From NCBI RefSeq assembly GCF_004571025.1, contig NZ_SPQT01000017.1, positions 62,001 through 126,000 on the forward strand: DNA of 64,000 bases. Reading direction: 5' to 3'. This document shows positions 18,635 through 27,352 of the stretch, piece by piece; the first letter of the stretch is position 1; each line of letters starts with the position of its first letter. This stretch comes from Bradyrhizobium niftali (GTDB lineage: Bacteria; Pseudomonadota; Alphaproteobacteria; Rhizobiales; Xanthobacteraceae). Made by a program: the position numbers and the translations under genes. Under the pieces are notes generated by a model. The model had not been told where the DNA came from. It made no database searches and saw only the letters and a list, made by a program, of their open reading frames with translations.

Positions 18635-18802
18635 TTAATCGCGCGGCCCGTGCCAATCCGGTCGGTCCCTGCGCAGCTCGGCTTCAAGGTCCTCGATGAT
18701 GCTATGAAGCAGACACGCGGCAAGCGGGTCGGTCACTTCCCGTTCCAGATGCCGATAACGCGCGATCCGGGATTCCTGTTCTCTCAACTGGTGCTCTGTC
18801 AT
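18635..18802 (-). CDS. Small charged protein of unknown function
   Basis: A 55-residue ORF starting MTEHQLREQESRIARYRHLE and ending with RDRPDWHGPRD. It is helical, rich in Glu/Arg, with heptad-like spacing. It looks like the conserved short rhizobial hypothetical proteins that often sit near stress genes, but I cannot assign a family. Codon use is natural for this genome. Confidence 0.55.
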   Translation of the reverse strand: MTEHQLREQESRIARYRHLEREVTDPLAACLLHSIIEDLEAELRRDRPDWHGPRD

Positions 18803-18989
18803 CAGACGGGCCCTCCGGTAAACCGACGCGGAGACAGCCGAACAGTTTCGTTAAAATTTTCGGATCATTTGCTGTGGTTTCTGAACGGTTAACGCGTGCG
18901 GTCGGACGCCGCCATCAGTGCGGCCGCATAGGACGGTTCCCTGGCTGACGGGCTGGGCAGGATGGCCTCCGCCCTGTTGTTGACCGTTG

Positions 18990-19080
18990 CTCGACATGGG
19001 CATCGCTTTCATGCCGCAGGAAATCGTGGCCGACGAGCTCGCAGGCGGCCGGCTGCGCCGCATCCTGAGAGGCCCGAGCG
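18990..19080 (+). pseudogene. Possible remnant of a LysR-type regulator C-terminus
   Basis: The plus strand reads MGIAFMPQEIVADELAGGRL then RRIL, matching the usual end of the LysR effector domain (GxGIAxLPxxxVxxxLxxGxL). There is no LysR sequence upstream, so only this stretch would remain. A chance match cannot be excluded. Confidence 0.35.
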
Positions 19081-19091
19081 AATGCCTGACC

Positions 19092-19325
19092 TCACGGCAC
19101 GTCGCCGGCCTTGCGACTCCCGCCGATGCTGTGCGGCTTGTTGAGGAAGAACTCCCGATTGCCGAGAGCCGCCTCCGCATACTGATCGATCGCGACCTGG
19201 ATGGCCTCGATGTGCATCCGGCACCAGCCTTCGTAACATGACAGGCGCCGCGCATGATCGAGCGCCTTCAGGAATTCCGGCGGCTCTTGCATGTCGGAGA
19301 AGTAGGTCGGCCTCTCGCCCTTCAT
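19092..19325 (-). CDS. Conserved-looking 77-residue protein
   Basis: MKGERPTYFSDMQEPPEFLK starts a soluble protein rich in aromatic and charged residues (LDHARRLSCYEGWCRMHIEA), ending KAGDVP. Its ATG overlaps the stop of the upstream 99-residue gene (ATGA), giving translational coupling. No known family is recognised. The coupling and normal amino-acid composition are the reasons for calling it a gene. Confidence 0.6.
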   Translation of the reverse strand: MKGERPTYFSDMQEPPEFLKALDHARRLSCYEGWCRMHIEAIQVAIDQYAEAALGNREFFLNKPHSIGGSRKAGDVP

Positions 19326-19621
19326 GCCTGTGCCACCTCTCGCGGCGGGACAAGACGGCGCTTCTCGACATGGCCGCGCGGCGGCGTTGGCCGCCGGCGG
19401 GGAATGAAGAGGCTGGCGACGACAATCGGGTCGGTGTCACCAAGCGCGGCCCGCTCCTGGACAAGCCCGCTCATCACGGTGCGCATCTTCATGACCTCGT
19501 GGGCCACGAAAGTGCAGTCCTCGTCCCGGTTGATCTGTTCATGCATGATCGCTTCGGCCTCACGCATGCTGACACGTAACGCTCTGATGACTCTGCGGAT
19601 TTCATTGATGCGGTTGTCCAT
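19322..19621 (-). CDS. Small helical protein, coupled to 77-residue gene
   Basis: A 99-residue protein starting MDNRINEIRRVIRALRVSMR. The first 65 residues form a charged helical hairpin (REAEAIMHEQINRDEDCTFV) and the tail is Arg/Pro-rich (PRRRPTPPRGHVEKRR). The ATG is preceded by AAGGAGCGAGCC. Its stop overlaps the start of the downstream gene. Function unknown; the basic tail hints at nucleic-acid or membrane contact. Confidence 0.6.
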   Translation of the reverse strand: MDNRINEIRRVIRALRVSMREAEAIMHEQINRDEDCTFVAHEVMKMRTVMSGLVQERAALGDTDPIVVASLFIPRRRPTPPRGHVEKRRLVPPREVAQA

Positions 19622-19756
19622 GGCTCGCTCCTTGGCTGGACGGCCAGCATAAGAACAAATCATGAACATTGTGTCAATCGGCCTAAGGTAGAACGGGCCG
19701 ATGCCGACACCCATGACAGGCTGGGCGACAGGTAGATCCGCTTCGCCGCGCCGAGC

Positions 19757-22228
19757 TCAGAACGTCACCCGCATCCCCGCATAGAACGCGCGCGGCCTTG
19801 CCGGGCTCAGCGAGCGCGGGTCGGTGAAGGCGTTGCCGCCATTGGTGAAGTTGGGCACGGCACCAGTGTCGAAGAACTGTCCGTAGGTCGCGTAGCGCTT
19901 GTCGAAGATGTTGTCGACCTTGCCGTAGAGCTGGATGTTCTTGGTGACCTGGTACGAGGTGTGGAGATTGAACACCGTATAGGACGGCAGTTTCGTGTAT
20001 TGGTTGGACTCGTCGCCGACGAGATACTGGCCGGAGACGAACAGCGCATTGCCGCCGACTTTCCAGACGTCGGTGACGTTGTAGTCGACGCCCAGCTTGA
20101 CGCGGTGGCGCGGGATCGCCGGGATCTGGTTGCCGGGCGAGACGTGGATGGTCTCGGTCACAGGGTCCCTGAACGGGCTCTCCGAGCCGAGTTCGAGCGC
20201 GTCGAGGAAGCGTGCGTAGACGAAAGCATAGCTCGCCTGGAATTGCAGAGTGGGCGACTTGATGTTGACCTCGGCCTCGAGGCCTTGCCGCCTGGTCCGG
20301 CCGACATTGGAGAAGTAGCCGAAGCCGGTGCGTCCGACCGCAGGAACGGCGACGATGTCGTCATAATTGGTGGCACGGAAGCCGCCGATCTTCCATCCGA
20401 GCGTGCCGATGTTCAGCTCCTTGCTGCCGCGCAGGCCCGCTTCCACGGTCTTGGACACGACCTGCTTCAATGGCGGATCCGAGACGAGAAACGCCGCGAT
20501 CAGACAGGGACGGATTGGATCGGCGCAGCCGAGCTCGAGCGGCGTCGGCACGCGATTGGCCTCGGAATAGCCGGCATAGGCGGTCAGCTCGGGCGTGATC
20601 TTGTAGGTGCCGCCGATCACCGGATTGAAGCGGGTGAAGGTGTGATCGCCGTTGAGATCGGTGCCGAGCTGGTCCTCCAGCGTGATGCGCGCCACGTTGA
20701 AGCGGCCGCCGCCGGTGACGGCGAAGGCATCGGTGATGTTGAACGTGTCCATCGCGTACAGGCCGTTATATTGGTTGACGGTCCGCAGCGAGACGGGACC
20801 GGCAACGGGGGCTGGCGTGCCGGTCGCGCCAAGGAAGACGCCGCTGCCGCTGACGACGTAGTTTTCTCCGATCGAACCGATCTCGGCGGTGGCGTCGTAG
20901 CGCGTGACGCTGGCGTCATAGGTTGCGCCCACCACGAAGCGGTTGTCGTGCCCGAGCAGCTGATCGGTGTTGGTGGCCTGCCCCGACACGCCGAAGGTGA
21001 TCGACCGTATCGAGCTGCGGTCGATCTCGCCGAGGATGGTCCCCGAAGGAAACGGATTGGCAAGCTGCACGCCGTTCGTGCCATTCGCCGGCGTCGTATC
21101 GTCGCCGAAGCACAGCAGACCGGCGATCGCGCATTCCTGCACGTCGGTCGGGTTGCCATCGACCAGCTTCTGCTCGTACCGGCGCACATGGGCGGTGCCT
21201 TCGAGCGTCCAGGTCGGCGTCGCATCGACCTTGCCGGTAAGGTTCAGATAGCCGACGCGGTTGGAGGTGGTCTGCGGCGTCGTGTAGGTCGCGCCCCAAT
21301 ATTTGTCGAGCAACTCGGCCGGAACGGTGGCGCTGGCGCCGAAATCGTTCTTGGCCACCCCCATGTTGGCGTGGAATTCGCTGTCGCCGGCCTTGTAGCC
21401 GACATCGCCGTAGAAGCGCCGCACGGTTGATTGCGAGAAGTTGCGGAAACCATTATCGCGCAGGCCTTCGAGCGCGGCGTAGACGCCGTAATTCTTGTCG
21501 ATCTGCTTGCCCCATTGCGCCGCGCCCTGGATGCGGCCGAACGAGCCGCCCATGACGTCGAGCTCGGCGCCCTGATAGGTGAAGCCGTCCTTCATTTGCA
21601 GGTTGAGCGCGCCGCCCAGCGCATTGAGGCCGAAGGCGGGGTTGTTGGTCACGAGCGTCACCGACCTAATCGCGGCGGTCGGGATCAGGTCCCAGTTGAC
21701 GGCGTCCGAGAAGGCTTCGTTGATGCGGACGCCGTTCTGGTACACGGCAAGGCCCTGCGGCGTGCCCGTCACCGGCGAGGCGACGAAGCCGCGGAATTCG
21801 ACATCCGGCTGAAACGGATTGCCGGTGACTTCGGTGATGTTGACGCCGGCGATGTTGTCGCGCAGCGCGTCGGTGACGTTGAGCGAGCCGGTTCGCTTGA
21901 TCTGGTTGGCATCGACCGCGTTGATCGCCGACGGAACCTTGTCGACATCGAGACCCCTGCCGGTGCCCGGCGCGGTCGGGTAGACGTAGATGCGTGTCTT
22001 GGGGCGGTTCGACGACGATGCCCCCGCTTGCGCCACCGGCCGCGACGACACGTTGCGCCTTGTCGTCGCGGGCGGCGGTGCCGTCACCTCGACCGGCGGC
22101 AGGTTCTGAACGTTGGTCTCCTCGTCCTGGGCGGCCCCGGCAGGGCCCGCAAAGACCAGGCCCGACAGCAGCCCCGTCGAAACCGAGGCCATCCACAAAC
22201 GACGCTTGAACCAAAGACGCGTGCCCAT
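19757..22228 (-). CDS. TonB-dependent outer membrane receptor
   Basis: An 823-residue protein with a signal peptide (MGTRLWFKRRLWMASVSTGL...GPAGAA), a Pro-rich N-terminal region with a TonB-box-like LPPVEVTAPPP, a plug domain (VPSAINAVDANQIKRTGSLN, DNIAGVNITEVTGNPFQPD) and a C-terminal 22-stranded barrel ending RAFYAGMRVTF. It imports a metal chelate or other scarce ligand using TonB energy. Lying next to a two-component system and PQQ-associated ABC genes, it is a candidate lanthanide (LutH-like) receptor, which is inference from context. The start at 22228 begins the signal peptide; the open frame continues upstream without conservation. Confidence 0.92.
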   Translation of the reverse strand: MGTRLWFKRRLWMASVSTGLLSGLVFAGPAGAAQDEETNVQNLPPVEVTAPPPATTRRNVSSRPVAQAGASSSNRPKTRIYVYPTAPGTGRGLDVDKVPSAINAVDANQIKRTGSLNVTDALRDNIAGVNITEVTGNPFQPDVEFRGFVASPVTGTPQGLAVYQNGVRINEAFSDAVNWDLIPTAAIRSVTLVTNNPAFGLNALGGALNLQMKDGFTYQGAELDVMGGSFGRIQGAAQWGKQIDKNYGVYAALEGLRDNGFRNFSQSTVRRFYGDVGYKAGDSEFHANMGVAKNDFGASATVPAELLDKYWGATYTTPQTTSNRVGYLNLTGKVDATPTWTLEGTAHVRRYEQKLVDGNPTDVQECAIAGLLCFGDDTTPANGTNGVQLANPFPSGTILGEIDRSSIRSITFGVSGQATNTDQLLGHDNRFVVGATYDASVTRYDATAEIGSIGENYVVSGSGVFLGATGTPAPVAGPVSLRTVNQYNGLYAMDTFNITDAFAVTGGGRFNVARITLEDQLGTDLNGDHTFTRFNPVIGGTYKITPELTAYAGYSEANRVPTPLELGCADPIRPCLIAAFLVSDPPLKQVVSKTVEAGLRGSKELNIGTLGWKIGGFRATNYDDIVAVPAVGRTGFGYFSNVGRTRRQGLEAEVNIKSPTLQFQASYAFVYARFLDALELGSESPFRDPVTETIHVSPGNQIPAIPRHRVKLGVDYNVTDVWKVGGNALFVSGQYLVGDESNQYTKLPSYTVFNLHTSYQVTKNIQLYGKVDNIFDKRYATYGQFFDTGAVPNFTNGGNAFTDPRSLSPARPRAFYAGMRVTF

Positions 22229-22359
22229 CCCAGCCTTCCCATCCGTGACCGCCGGCTGTTTTGATTTTTCGCCGTTTGGTCGAGACGAGTGTATTCGGCG
22301 GCAGCTCACGCGCCAGCCACAAAAGATCGGGCGATATCCGCACCCGTTTTCCCGACGAA

Positions 22360-22378
22360 ATCGGGAATTTTTCCCGAT
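22360..22378. promoter_or_regulatory. Perfect inverted repeat between kinase and TonB receptor genes
   Basis: ATCGGGAA-ttt-TTCCCGAT abuts the kinase stop codon, about 130 bp upstream of the TonB receptor start; a smaller CCCGA/TCGGG pair overlaps it. It may be the kinase gene's terminator or an operator for the receptor. Confidence 0.45.
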
Positions 22379-23736
22379 CAGGTCGCCGCCGTCGGCACCA
22401 GCGCCTCGACGGTCAAGCCGCCGTCGCCGGAGACGACGTTGAGCGTGCCGCCCAGCGCCAGAATCCGCTCGCGCATGCCGACGAGGCCGAAGCCCAGCTT
22501 CTGGCCCGGCTCCATGCCGCGGCCATTGTCGCTGACCCGCACCCGGGCACAGCAGCGGCCATCGCGCGTGAGCTGCTCTGCCGGCTCGATGACGACATTG
22601 ACCGCCGTCGCGCCGGCATGGCGGAACACGTTGGTGAGCGCCTCCTGCACGACGCGGTAGATGGTGAGGTCGGCGGTCTCTCCGGTCGCCCCGAGCCCGG
22701 ACGAGATCGTGGTCTGGATCGTGACGTCGGGATGCGACTCCCGCCACAGCCGCGACAGCGATTCGAGGGCCTGGTCGAGGCCGAGTTCGGCGAGGCCGAC
22801 GGGACGCAGCCGCTCCAGCACGCGGCGGGTGAACTGCTGCAGCGCGTTGATCTGCTCCAGCAAGGCGCTGCCGTGCTTGCGCACCGCCTCCGCGCTCGGC
22901 GCCCGCCCGTCCGCGAGCTTCGCCAGCGCGCTGGCATGCGCGCGAAGCGAGAACAGATACGGCCCGAACTCGTCATGCAGCTCGCGCGCGATCTCCTTGC
23001 GCTCCACGTCCTGGAGCGACACCGCGCGCTCGGCAAGGCGCCGCTTGTCCTCGACCGCCTCACCGAGCGTTGCCGCAAGATGGTTGAGCTTGGTGCAGAT
23101 CGCCGCGAGCTCGGGCGCGCCGCCCGGCGCGACGCGCGCCTCATAGTGCCCGCCCTCGAGCTCGGTCATCGCCTCCGCCAGCGACTGGAGCGGCGCCAGC
23201 GCCCGGCCGACCACATTCATCATCACCAGGAACAGCGCGAGCGCGATCACCGAGCCGACCTCGAGCTGGGTCACGATGCCGTCCCAGATCTCGGCGATCT
23301 CGTCGTCCGGATGCGAGGTGATCCGCAGCGAGCCGGGCCTGCCATGGATCGAGACGGGCACGCTGACCGCGGTCTGCTCGGGATGAACCAGGCTGACGAA
23401 CCAGGCCGGCGGCCCGCGCGTATCGTCATCGGCGTCGGGCCGGGGTGGCGTCAGCGGGTTCCCGCCGGAATCGTGAAGCGCGATGCTGACATGGCGCAGC
23501 CGGCTGAGATCGCGCGCGATCTGGTTCAGCCTCGCATCCGGATCGGGCGCCTCGTTCAGGTCCGCGACGATCATCTCGATGAATTCGCGCGCGAGCCGGA
23601 TCACGCTCTGGTCCTCGGCCTGCACCCGCGGCCCCGCCTCCGTGACCTGGCGGCCGATGTTGACGGCGAGCCCCAGCGCCAGCAAAAGCGCCAGCAGCAG
23701 GTTGATGCGCGCGCGCAAGGATAGATTTTGCCACAT
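22378..23736 (-). CDS. NarX/UhpB-type sensor histidine kinase
   Basis: A 452-residue membrane kinase. An N-terminal helix (LLLALLLALGLAVNIG) is followed by a periplasmic sensor (residues ~30-155), a second helix (VIALALFLVMMNVVG), HAMP, then a HisKA_3 domain with His254 in EIARELHDEFGPYL. The HATPase follows with N-box VVQEALTNVFRHAG and G-boxes DNGRGMEPGQ and GFGLVGMRERI. It should phosphorylate the divergent NarL-type regulator at 23947. The start at 23736 (MWQNLSLRARI) is preferred; a further upstream start is possible. Context suggests it senses a signal relevant to PQQ-alcohol oxidation. Confidence 0.92.
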   Translation of the reverse strand: MWQNLSLRARINLLLALLLALGLAVNIGRQVTEAGPRVQAEDQSVIRLAREFIEMIVADLNEAPDPDARLNQIARDLSRLRHVSIALHDSGGNPLTPPRPDADDDTRGPPAWFVSLVHPEQTAVSVPVSIHGRPGSLRITSHPDDEIAEIWDGIVTQLEVGSVIALALFLVMMNVVGRALAPLQSLAEAMTELEGGHYEARVAPGGAPELAAICTKLNHLAATLGEAVEDKRRLAERAVSLQDVERKEIARELHDEFGPYLFSLRAHASALAKLADGRAPSAEAVRKHGSALLEQINALQQFTRRVLERLRPVGLAELGLDQALESLSRLWRESHPDVTIQTTISSGLGATGETADLTIYRVVQEALTNVFRHAGATAVNVVIEPAEQLTRDGRCCARVRVSDNGRGMEPGQKLGFGLVGMRERILALGGTLNVVSGDGGLTVEALVPTAAT

Positions 23737-23946
23737 TGGTGTCGCCTGTGCCTCGCGAAGCCTGGCCCGCACCTGTCCGATGACGTTGACAGAGGCGAAG
23801 CGCCCGATATCTAATCGAAAGCGTACAGCAATCCCGGCCGGGTTGCATGAGGCGACATGAGACGCGCGTGGTTCTCCTGTCCGGTATCATGCGGCGCAAA
23901 ACAGGCAGGTTCTATCACGGGGAACGCGCTGTCGCGGGGAACGCCT

Positions 23947-24567
23947 ATGCGCATTCTGATCGTCGACGATCATCCCATCGTGGCCTCCGGCTGCCGTGCC
24001 GTGCTGGCCGACGAGGGCGAGATCGAGATCCTGGAGGCCGCCGACGCCGAAGACGGCGAGTGCGTCTTCATCGTCGAGCGCCCCGACCTCTGCGTCATCG
24101 ACATCAACCTGCCGACCGTCTCCGGCTTCGAGCTGGCGCGCCGCATCCTCGAGCGCGCGCCCGAGGCCCGCATCATCATGTTCAGCATGAACGACGACCC
24201 CGCTTTCGCCGCGCGCGCGATCGAGTGCGGCGCCAAGGGCTACGTCTCCAAGACCGGCGACCCCGACGATCTCGTCGAGGCGATCCGCACCGTCGGAGGC
24301 GGAGGCACTTACCTTCCGAGCGCGATCGCGCGCAGCATCGCCTTCGCAGGGCCGGCGCTGGCGCAAAGCCCGCTGTCCAAGCTGAACGCGCGCGAGATGG
24401 AGATCCTGCGGCTGCTCAGCGCCGGAAAGAGCCTGTCCGAGATCGCCTGGCTGGTGCAGTCGTCCTACAAGACGGTCGCCAACACCTCGTCGATCATGCG
24501 CCAGAAGCTCGGGGTCAAGACCTCGGTCGAGCTGGTGCGGCTGGCGATCGACAGCGGCGTCGCCTGA
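23947..24567 (+). CDS. NarL/LuxR-type response regulator
   Basis: A 206-residue regulator. The receiver has Asp7/Asp8 (MRILIVDDHP), phospho-acceptor Asp52 (CVIDINLP) and a conserved Lys in GYVSKTG. The LuxR-type helix-turn-helix is LNAREMEILRLLSAGKSLSE then IAWLVQSSYKTVANTSSIMR. It is divergent from the kinase with 210 bp between. Such regulators (ExaE/AgmR/MxbM group) control PQQ-dependent alcohol dehydrogenase genes in other proteobacteria. Here that role is inferred from the neighbours. Confidence 0.93.
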   Translation: MRILIVDDHPIVASGCRAVLADEGEIEILEAADAEDGECVFIVERPDLCVIDINLPTVSGFELARRILERAPEARIIMFSMNDDPAFAARAIECGAKGYVSKTGDPDDLVEAIRTVGGGGTYLPSAIARSIAFAGPALAQSPLSKLNAREMEILRLLSAGKSLSEIAWLVQSSYKTVANTSSIMRQKLGVKTSVELVRLAIDSGVA

Positions 24568-24645
24568 CGCGCGGGCGGCCGCCACACATTCGGTCACACG
24601 AGCGTTGCAATGTTGATGTGGTTAAGTGCCACTGGAGCTTAGGGC

Positions 24646-25491
24646 ATGACGATTCAGACTGTCTCGACCAACAAATCCTACGGCGGCGTGCAGGGCGTGT
24701 ACCGCCATGCGAGCCAGGCGACCGGAACCGACATGGTGTTCTCGGTCTACGTTCCCCCGCATGCGGACGGCGCCAAGCTTCCCGTGGTCTGGTATCTGTC
24801 CGGCCTCACCTGCACGCATGCCAACGTCACCGAGAAGGGTGAATTCCGCAAAGCCTGCGCCGAGCTCGGCCTGATCTTCGTCGCGCCCGACACCTCACCG
24901 CGCGGGCCGGACGTCCCGGGCGATCCCAACAATGCCTATGATTTCGGCCTGGGCGCCGGCTTCTATGTCGACGCGACGCAGGAGCCGTTCGCACGCAACT
25001 ATCGCATGTGGAGCTACGTCACCGCCGAGCTGCCGAAGCTGGTCGCCGAGAACTTTCCGGTCGATGCCAGGCGGCAGTCGGTGATGGGCCATTCGATGGG
25101 CGGCCACGGTGCGCTGACGGTGGCGCTGCGCAATCCGCACCGCTATCGCGCCGCGAGCGCGTTCGCGCCGATCGTGGCACCGTCGCAGGTGCCCTGGGGC
25201 ATCAAGGCGCTGACCGGCTATCTCGGGCCGAACAAGGACAATTGGCGCGGTCACGACACCGTGGCGCTGATCGAGGACGGCGCGAAATTCTCGGGCTTCC
25301 TGGTCGACGTCGGCGATGCCGACAATTTCCTGAAGGAGCAGCTCAAGCCGGAGCTGCTGCAAGCCGCCTGCACGAAAGCGAGCATCCCGCTGACGCTGCG
25401 ACGGCAGGCCGGCTACGACCACAGCTATTATTTCATCTCGACCTTCATGGGCGATCATCTCAACTGGCATGCGGAGAGATTGAAGGGGTGA
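24646..25491 (+). CDS. fghA: S-formylglutathione hydrolase
   Basis: A 281-residue esterase-D-family alpha/beta hydrolase. It has LPVVWYLSGLTCTHAN, the nucleophile Ser150 in MGHSMGGHGAL, Asp in VDVGDADNFL and the catalytic His in GYDHSYYFISTF. It hydrolyses S-formylglutathione to formate and glutathione in the cytoplasm. This is the step after S-(hydroxymethyl)glutathione dehydrogenase, encoded at 51354 in this window. It lies just downstream of the response regulator and ends at a palindromic repeat. Confidence 0.95.
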   Translation: MTIQTVSTNKSYGGVQGVYRHASQATGTDMVFSVYVPPHADGAKLPVVWYLSGLTCTHANVTEKGEFRKACAELGLIFVAPDTSPRGPDVPGDPNNAYDFGLGAGFYVDATQEPFARNYRMWSYVTAELPKLVAENFPVDARRQSVMGHSMGGHGALTVALRNPHRYRAASAFAPIVAPSQVPWGIKALTGYLGPNKDNWRGHDTVALIEDGAKFSGFLVDVGDADNFLKEQLKPELLQAACTKASIPLTLRRQAGYDHSYYFISTFMGDHLNWHAERLKG

Positions 25492-25495
25492 TGTC

Positions 25496-25529
25496 TTCTC
25501 CCTCTCCCCGCTTGCGGGGAGAGGGAGAA
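25496..25529. repeat. Palindromic repeat, CCTCTCCCC family (16-bp stem)
   Basis: TTCTCCCTCTCCCCGC-tt-GCGGGGAGAGGGAGAA lies exactly between the convergent fghA and DUF3280-type genes, where it can end both transcripts. Confidence 0.8.
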
Positions 25530-25533
25530 GATC

Positions 25534-26034
25534 TCACGGCCTGCCGTAATTCGGCGCCAGCAAACGGTTGCGGATCAGGTAGCTCATCGTGCGCGTCCAG
25601 GATTCGTCGGTGTTGCCGCGCATGTCGGCGCTCGCCGCCGTGATCATGGCGCCGGTCTTGACGTCGCGCAGGTAGATGTTGAGGTTGATGATCAGGTTCG
25701 AGACCTTCTGCACCATGCCGGTGATCTCCAGGTCGGCACCCAGCTGCCCGGCGAGCTTGAGGTCGCAGCCGCCGCAGGCCTGCAGATTGGCGCGACGGGC
25801 GGCGTCCCTGACCGGCGCGATGTCGAGCACCTGGAACCGGCCGGAATCAGCCAGCTCCTTGCGCAGCTGCTCGCTGATGCGATCGAGCCGTACCAGCTCC
25901 GGCTTGGAGCCGTAGAACTCGCCGGGCAGGCTGGTGTCGATCAGCTCGAAATCGAACACGGCGAGCTTCGGCGGATCGGCGAGCGCGACCGAGCCCGTCA
26001 ACAGCAAAGCGGCGAAACACAGCAGCGCTCGCAT
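25534..26034 (-). CDS. Exported DUF2380/DUF3280-type protein
   Basis: A 166-residue protein with signal peptide MRALLCFAALLLTGSVALA and a periplasmic domain (KLAVFDFELIDTSLPGEFYG, LRKELADSGRFQVLDIAPV, QACGGCDLKLAGQLGADLEI, INLNIYLRDVKTGAMITAAS). The fold resembles TolB-N/CsgG-like lipoprotein domains used in the cell envelope. A CGGC pair could form a disulfide. It is found next to PQQ-associated genes here; the function is not known. The start at 26034 opens the signal peptide. Confidence 0.75.
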   Translation of the reverse strand: MRALLCFAALLLTGSVALADPPKLAVFDFELIDTSLPGEFYGSKPELVRLDRISEQLRKELADSGRFQVLDIAPVRDAARRANLQACGGCDLKLAGQLGADLEITGMVQKVSNLIINLNIYLRDVKTGAMITAASADMRGNTDESWTRTMSYLIRNRLLAPNYGRP

Positions 26035-26162
26035 GATCGTGATTCCGCGTCCTCGCGTCGCGAGGACGAAATGCGGGGTTGCATGGCCTGACAAATCGGT
26101 CATGCTTTAGCAGAGACAATTCTCCATCGGCGGTCAAGCCGGGGAGGACGTTTGGAGGAAAC

Positions 26163-27344
26163 ATGATCCGATGGTTGGTCGGCCTGATCGGCCTGGGTCT
26201 TGCTGCGACGAGCGCGTCCGCGGCCGACCCTGTCATGATCGGCGTCGGCTATCTCGGAATCGCCGGCACCAGATCGACGCTGTCGCTGGTCGAGCAGCCC
26301 ACGGAGAATGACGGCGTTGCGGGCGCGCGCCTCGCCATCGAGGACAACAACACGACGGGAAAATTGCTGGGCCAGCGCTTTGCGCTGGAGGAGCGCCGCA
26401 TCAGGGAAGGCGAAGATCCGGTCCAGGCTGCGACTGCGCTTGCCGAGAAAAACGGCTTCATCATCGCCGACCTGCCTGCCGACGCGCTGCTGAAGGTCTC
26501 GGATGCCTTGCGCGATCGCGGCACGCTGCTGTTCAACGCGGGGGCGATCGACGAGCGGCTGCGCGAGGCCGATTGCCGCGCCAATGTCATCCACACTGCG
26601 CCGACGCGCGCGATGCTGGCCGATGCGCTCGGCCAGTATCTGGTGTGGAAGCAGTGGAAGCGCTGGCTGCTGGTGGTCGGCTCGCACGACGAGGACAAGC
26701 TGTTCGCCGACGCGCTGAGGCGCACCGCCACGCGGTTCGGCGCCAAGATCGTGCAGGAGCGCACGTTTGAAGACGCCGGCGGTGCGCGCCGCACCGACTC
26801 GGGCGTGACGCTGATCCAGCGCCAGATGCCGGTGTTCACGCAGCAGGCGCCGGCTTACGACGTGCTGGTCGCCGCCGACGAGAGCGAGGTGTTCGGCGCC
26901 TACCTGCCCTACCGCACCTGGGATCCGCGGCCCGTGGCGGGCTCGGCGGGCCTCGTGCCGCGCAGCTGGGACGCCGCGCAGGACCAATGGGGCGCGATCC
27001 AGATGCAGAACCGTTTCATCAAGCTGAATTCGCGGCGGATGACGGCGCTCGACATGCAGGCCTGGACGGCGGTGCGCATGATCGGCGAAGCCACCTCGCG
27101 CACCAATTCCGGCGATGTGAAAAAGGTCGCCGATTTCATCAAGGGGCCGGATTTTTCCGTCGCCGCCTTCAAGGGCACGCGGCTGACGCTGCGTGACTGG
27201 AATCTCCAGCTGCGCCAGCCGATCCTGCTGGTCGACGGCCGCATGGTGGTGTCAGTGTCGCCGCAGGAAGGTTTTCTGCACCAGGTCTCCGAGCTCGACA
27301 CGCTCGGCTATGACCGTCCGGAGAGCAAATGCAAATTGAAGTGA
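26163..27344 (+). CDS. PQQ-associated ABC transporter binding protein
   Basis: A 393-residue periplasmic protein of the branched-chain amino-acid binding type (LivJ-like) with signal peptide MIRWLVGLIGLGLAATSASA. Segments are GVGYLGIAGTRSTLSLVEQ, GARLAIEDNNTTGKLLGQRF, IIADLPADALLKVSDALRDR, RWLLVVGSHDEDKLFADALR. It matches the binding protein that heads the five-gene ABC set seen beside quinoprotein alcohol dehydrogenases (the Pseudomonas PedA1A2BC / Methylorubrum Lut context). Ligand unknown; a lanthanide species or PQQ-dehydrogenase partner is inferred. First gene of the operon to 30583. Confidence 0.85.
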   Translation: MIRWLVGLIGLGLAATSASAADPVMIGVGYLGIAGTRSTLSLVEQPTENDGVAGARLAIEDNNTTGKLLGQRFALEERRIREGEDPVQAATALAEKNGFIIADLPADALLKVSDALRDRGTLLFNAGAIDERLREADCRANVIHTAPTRAMLADALGQYLVWKQWKRWLLVVGSHDEDKLFADALRRTATRFGAKIVQERTFEDAGGARRTDSGVTLIQRQMPVFTQQAPAYDVLVAADESEVFGAYLPYRTWDPRPVAGSAGLVPRSWDAAQDQWGAIQMQNRFIKLNSRRMTALDMQAWTAVRMIGEATSRTNSGDVKKVADFIKGPDFSVAAFKGTRLTLRDWNLQLRQPILLVDGRMVVSVSPQEGFLHQVSELDTLGYDRPESKCKLK

Positions 27345-27352
27345 GGACACGG

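Noticed and set aside
19961..21430. 489-codon open frame opposite the TonB receptor
   Set aside because: Shadow of the receptor gene; no domains and biased composition.
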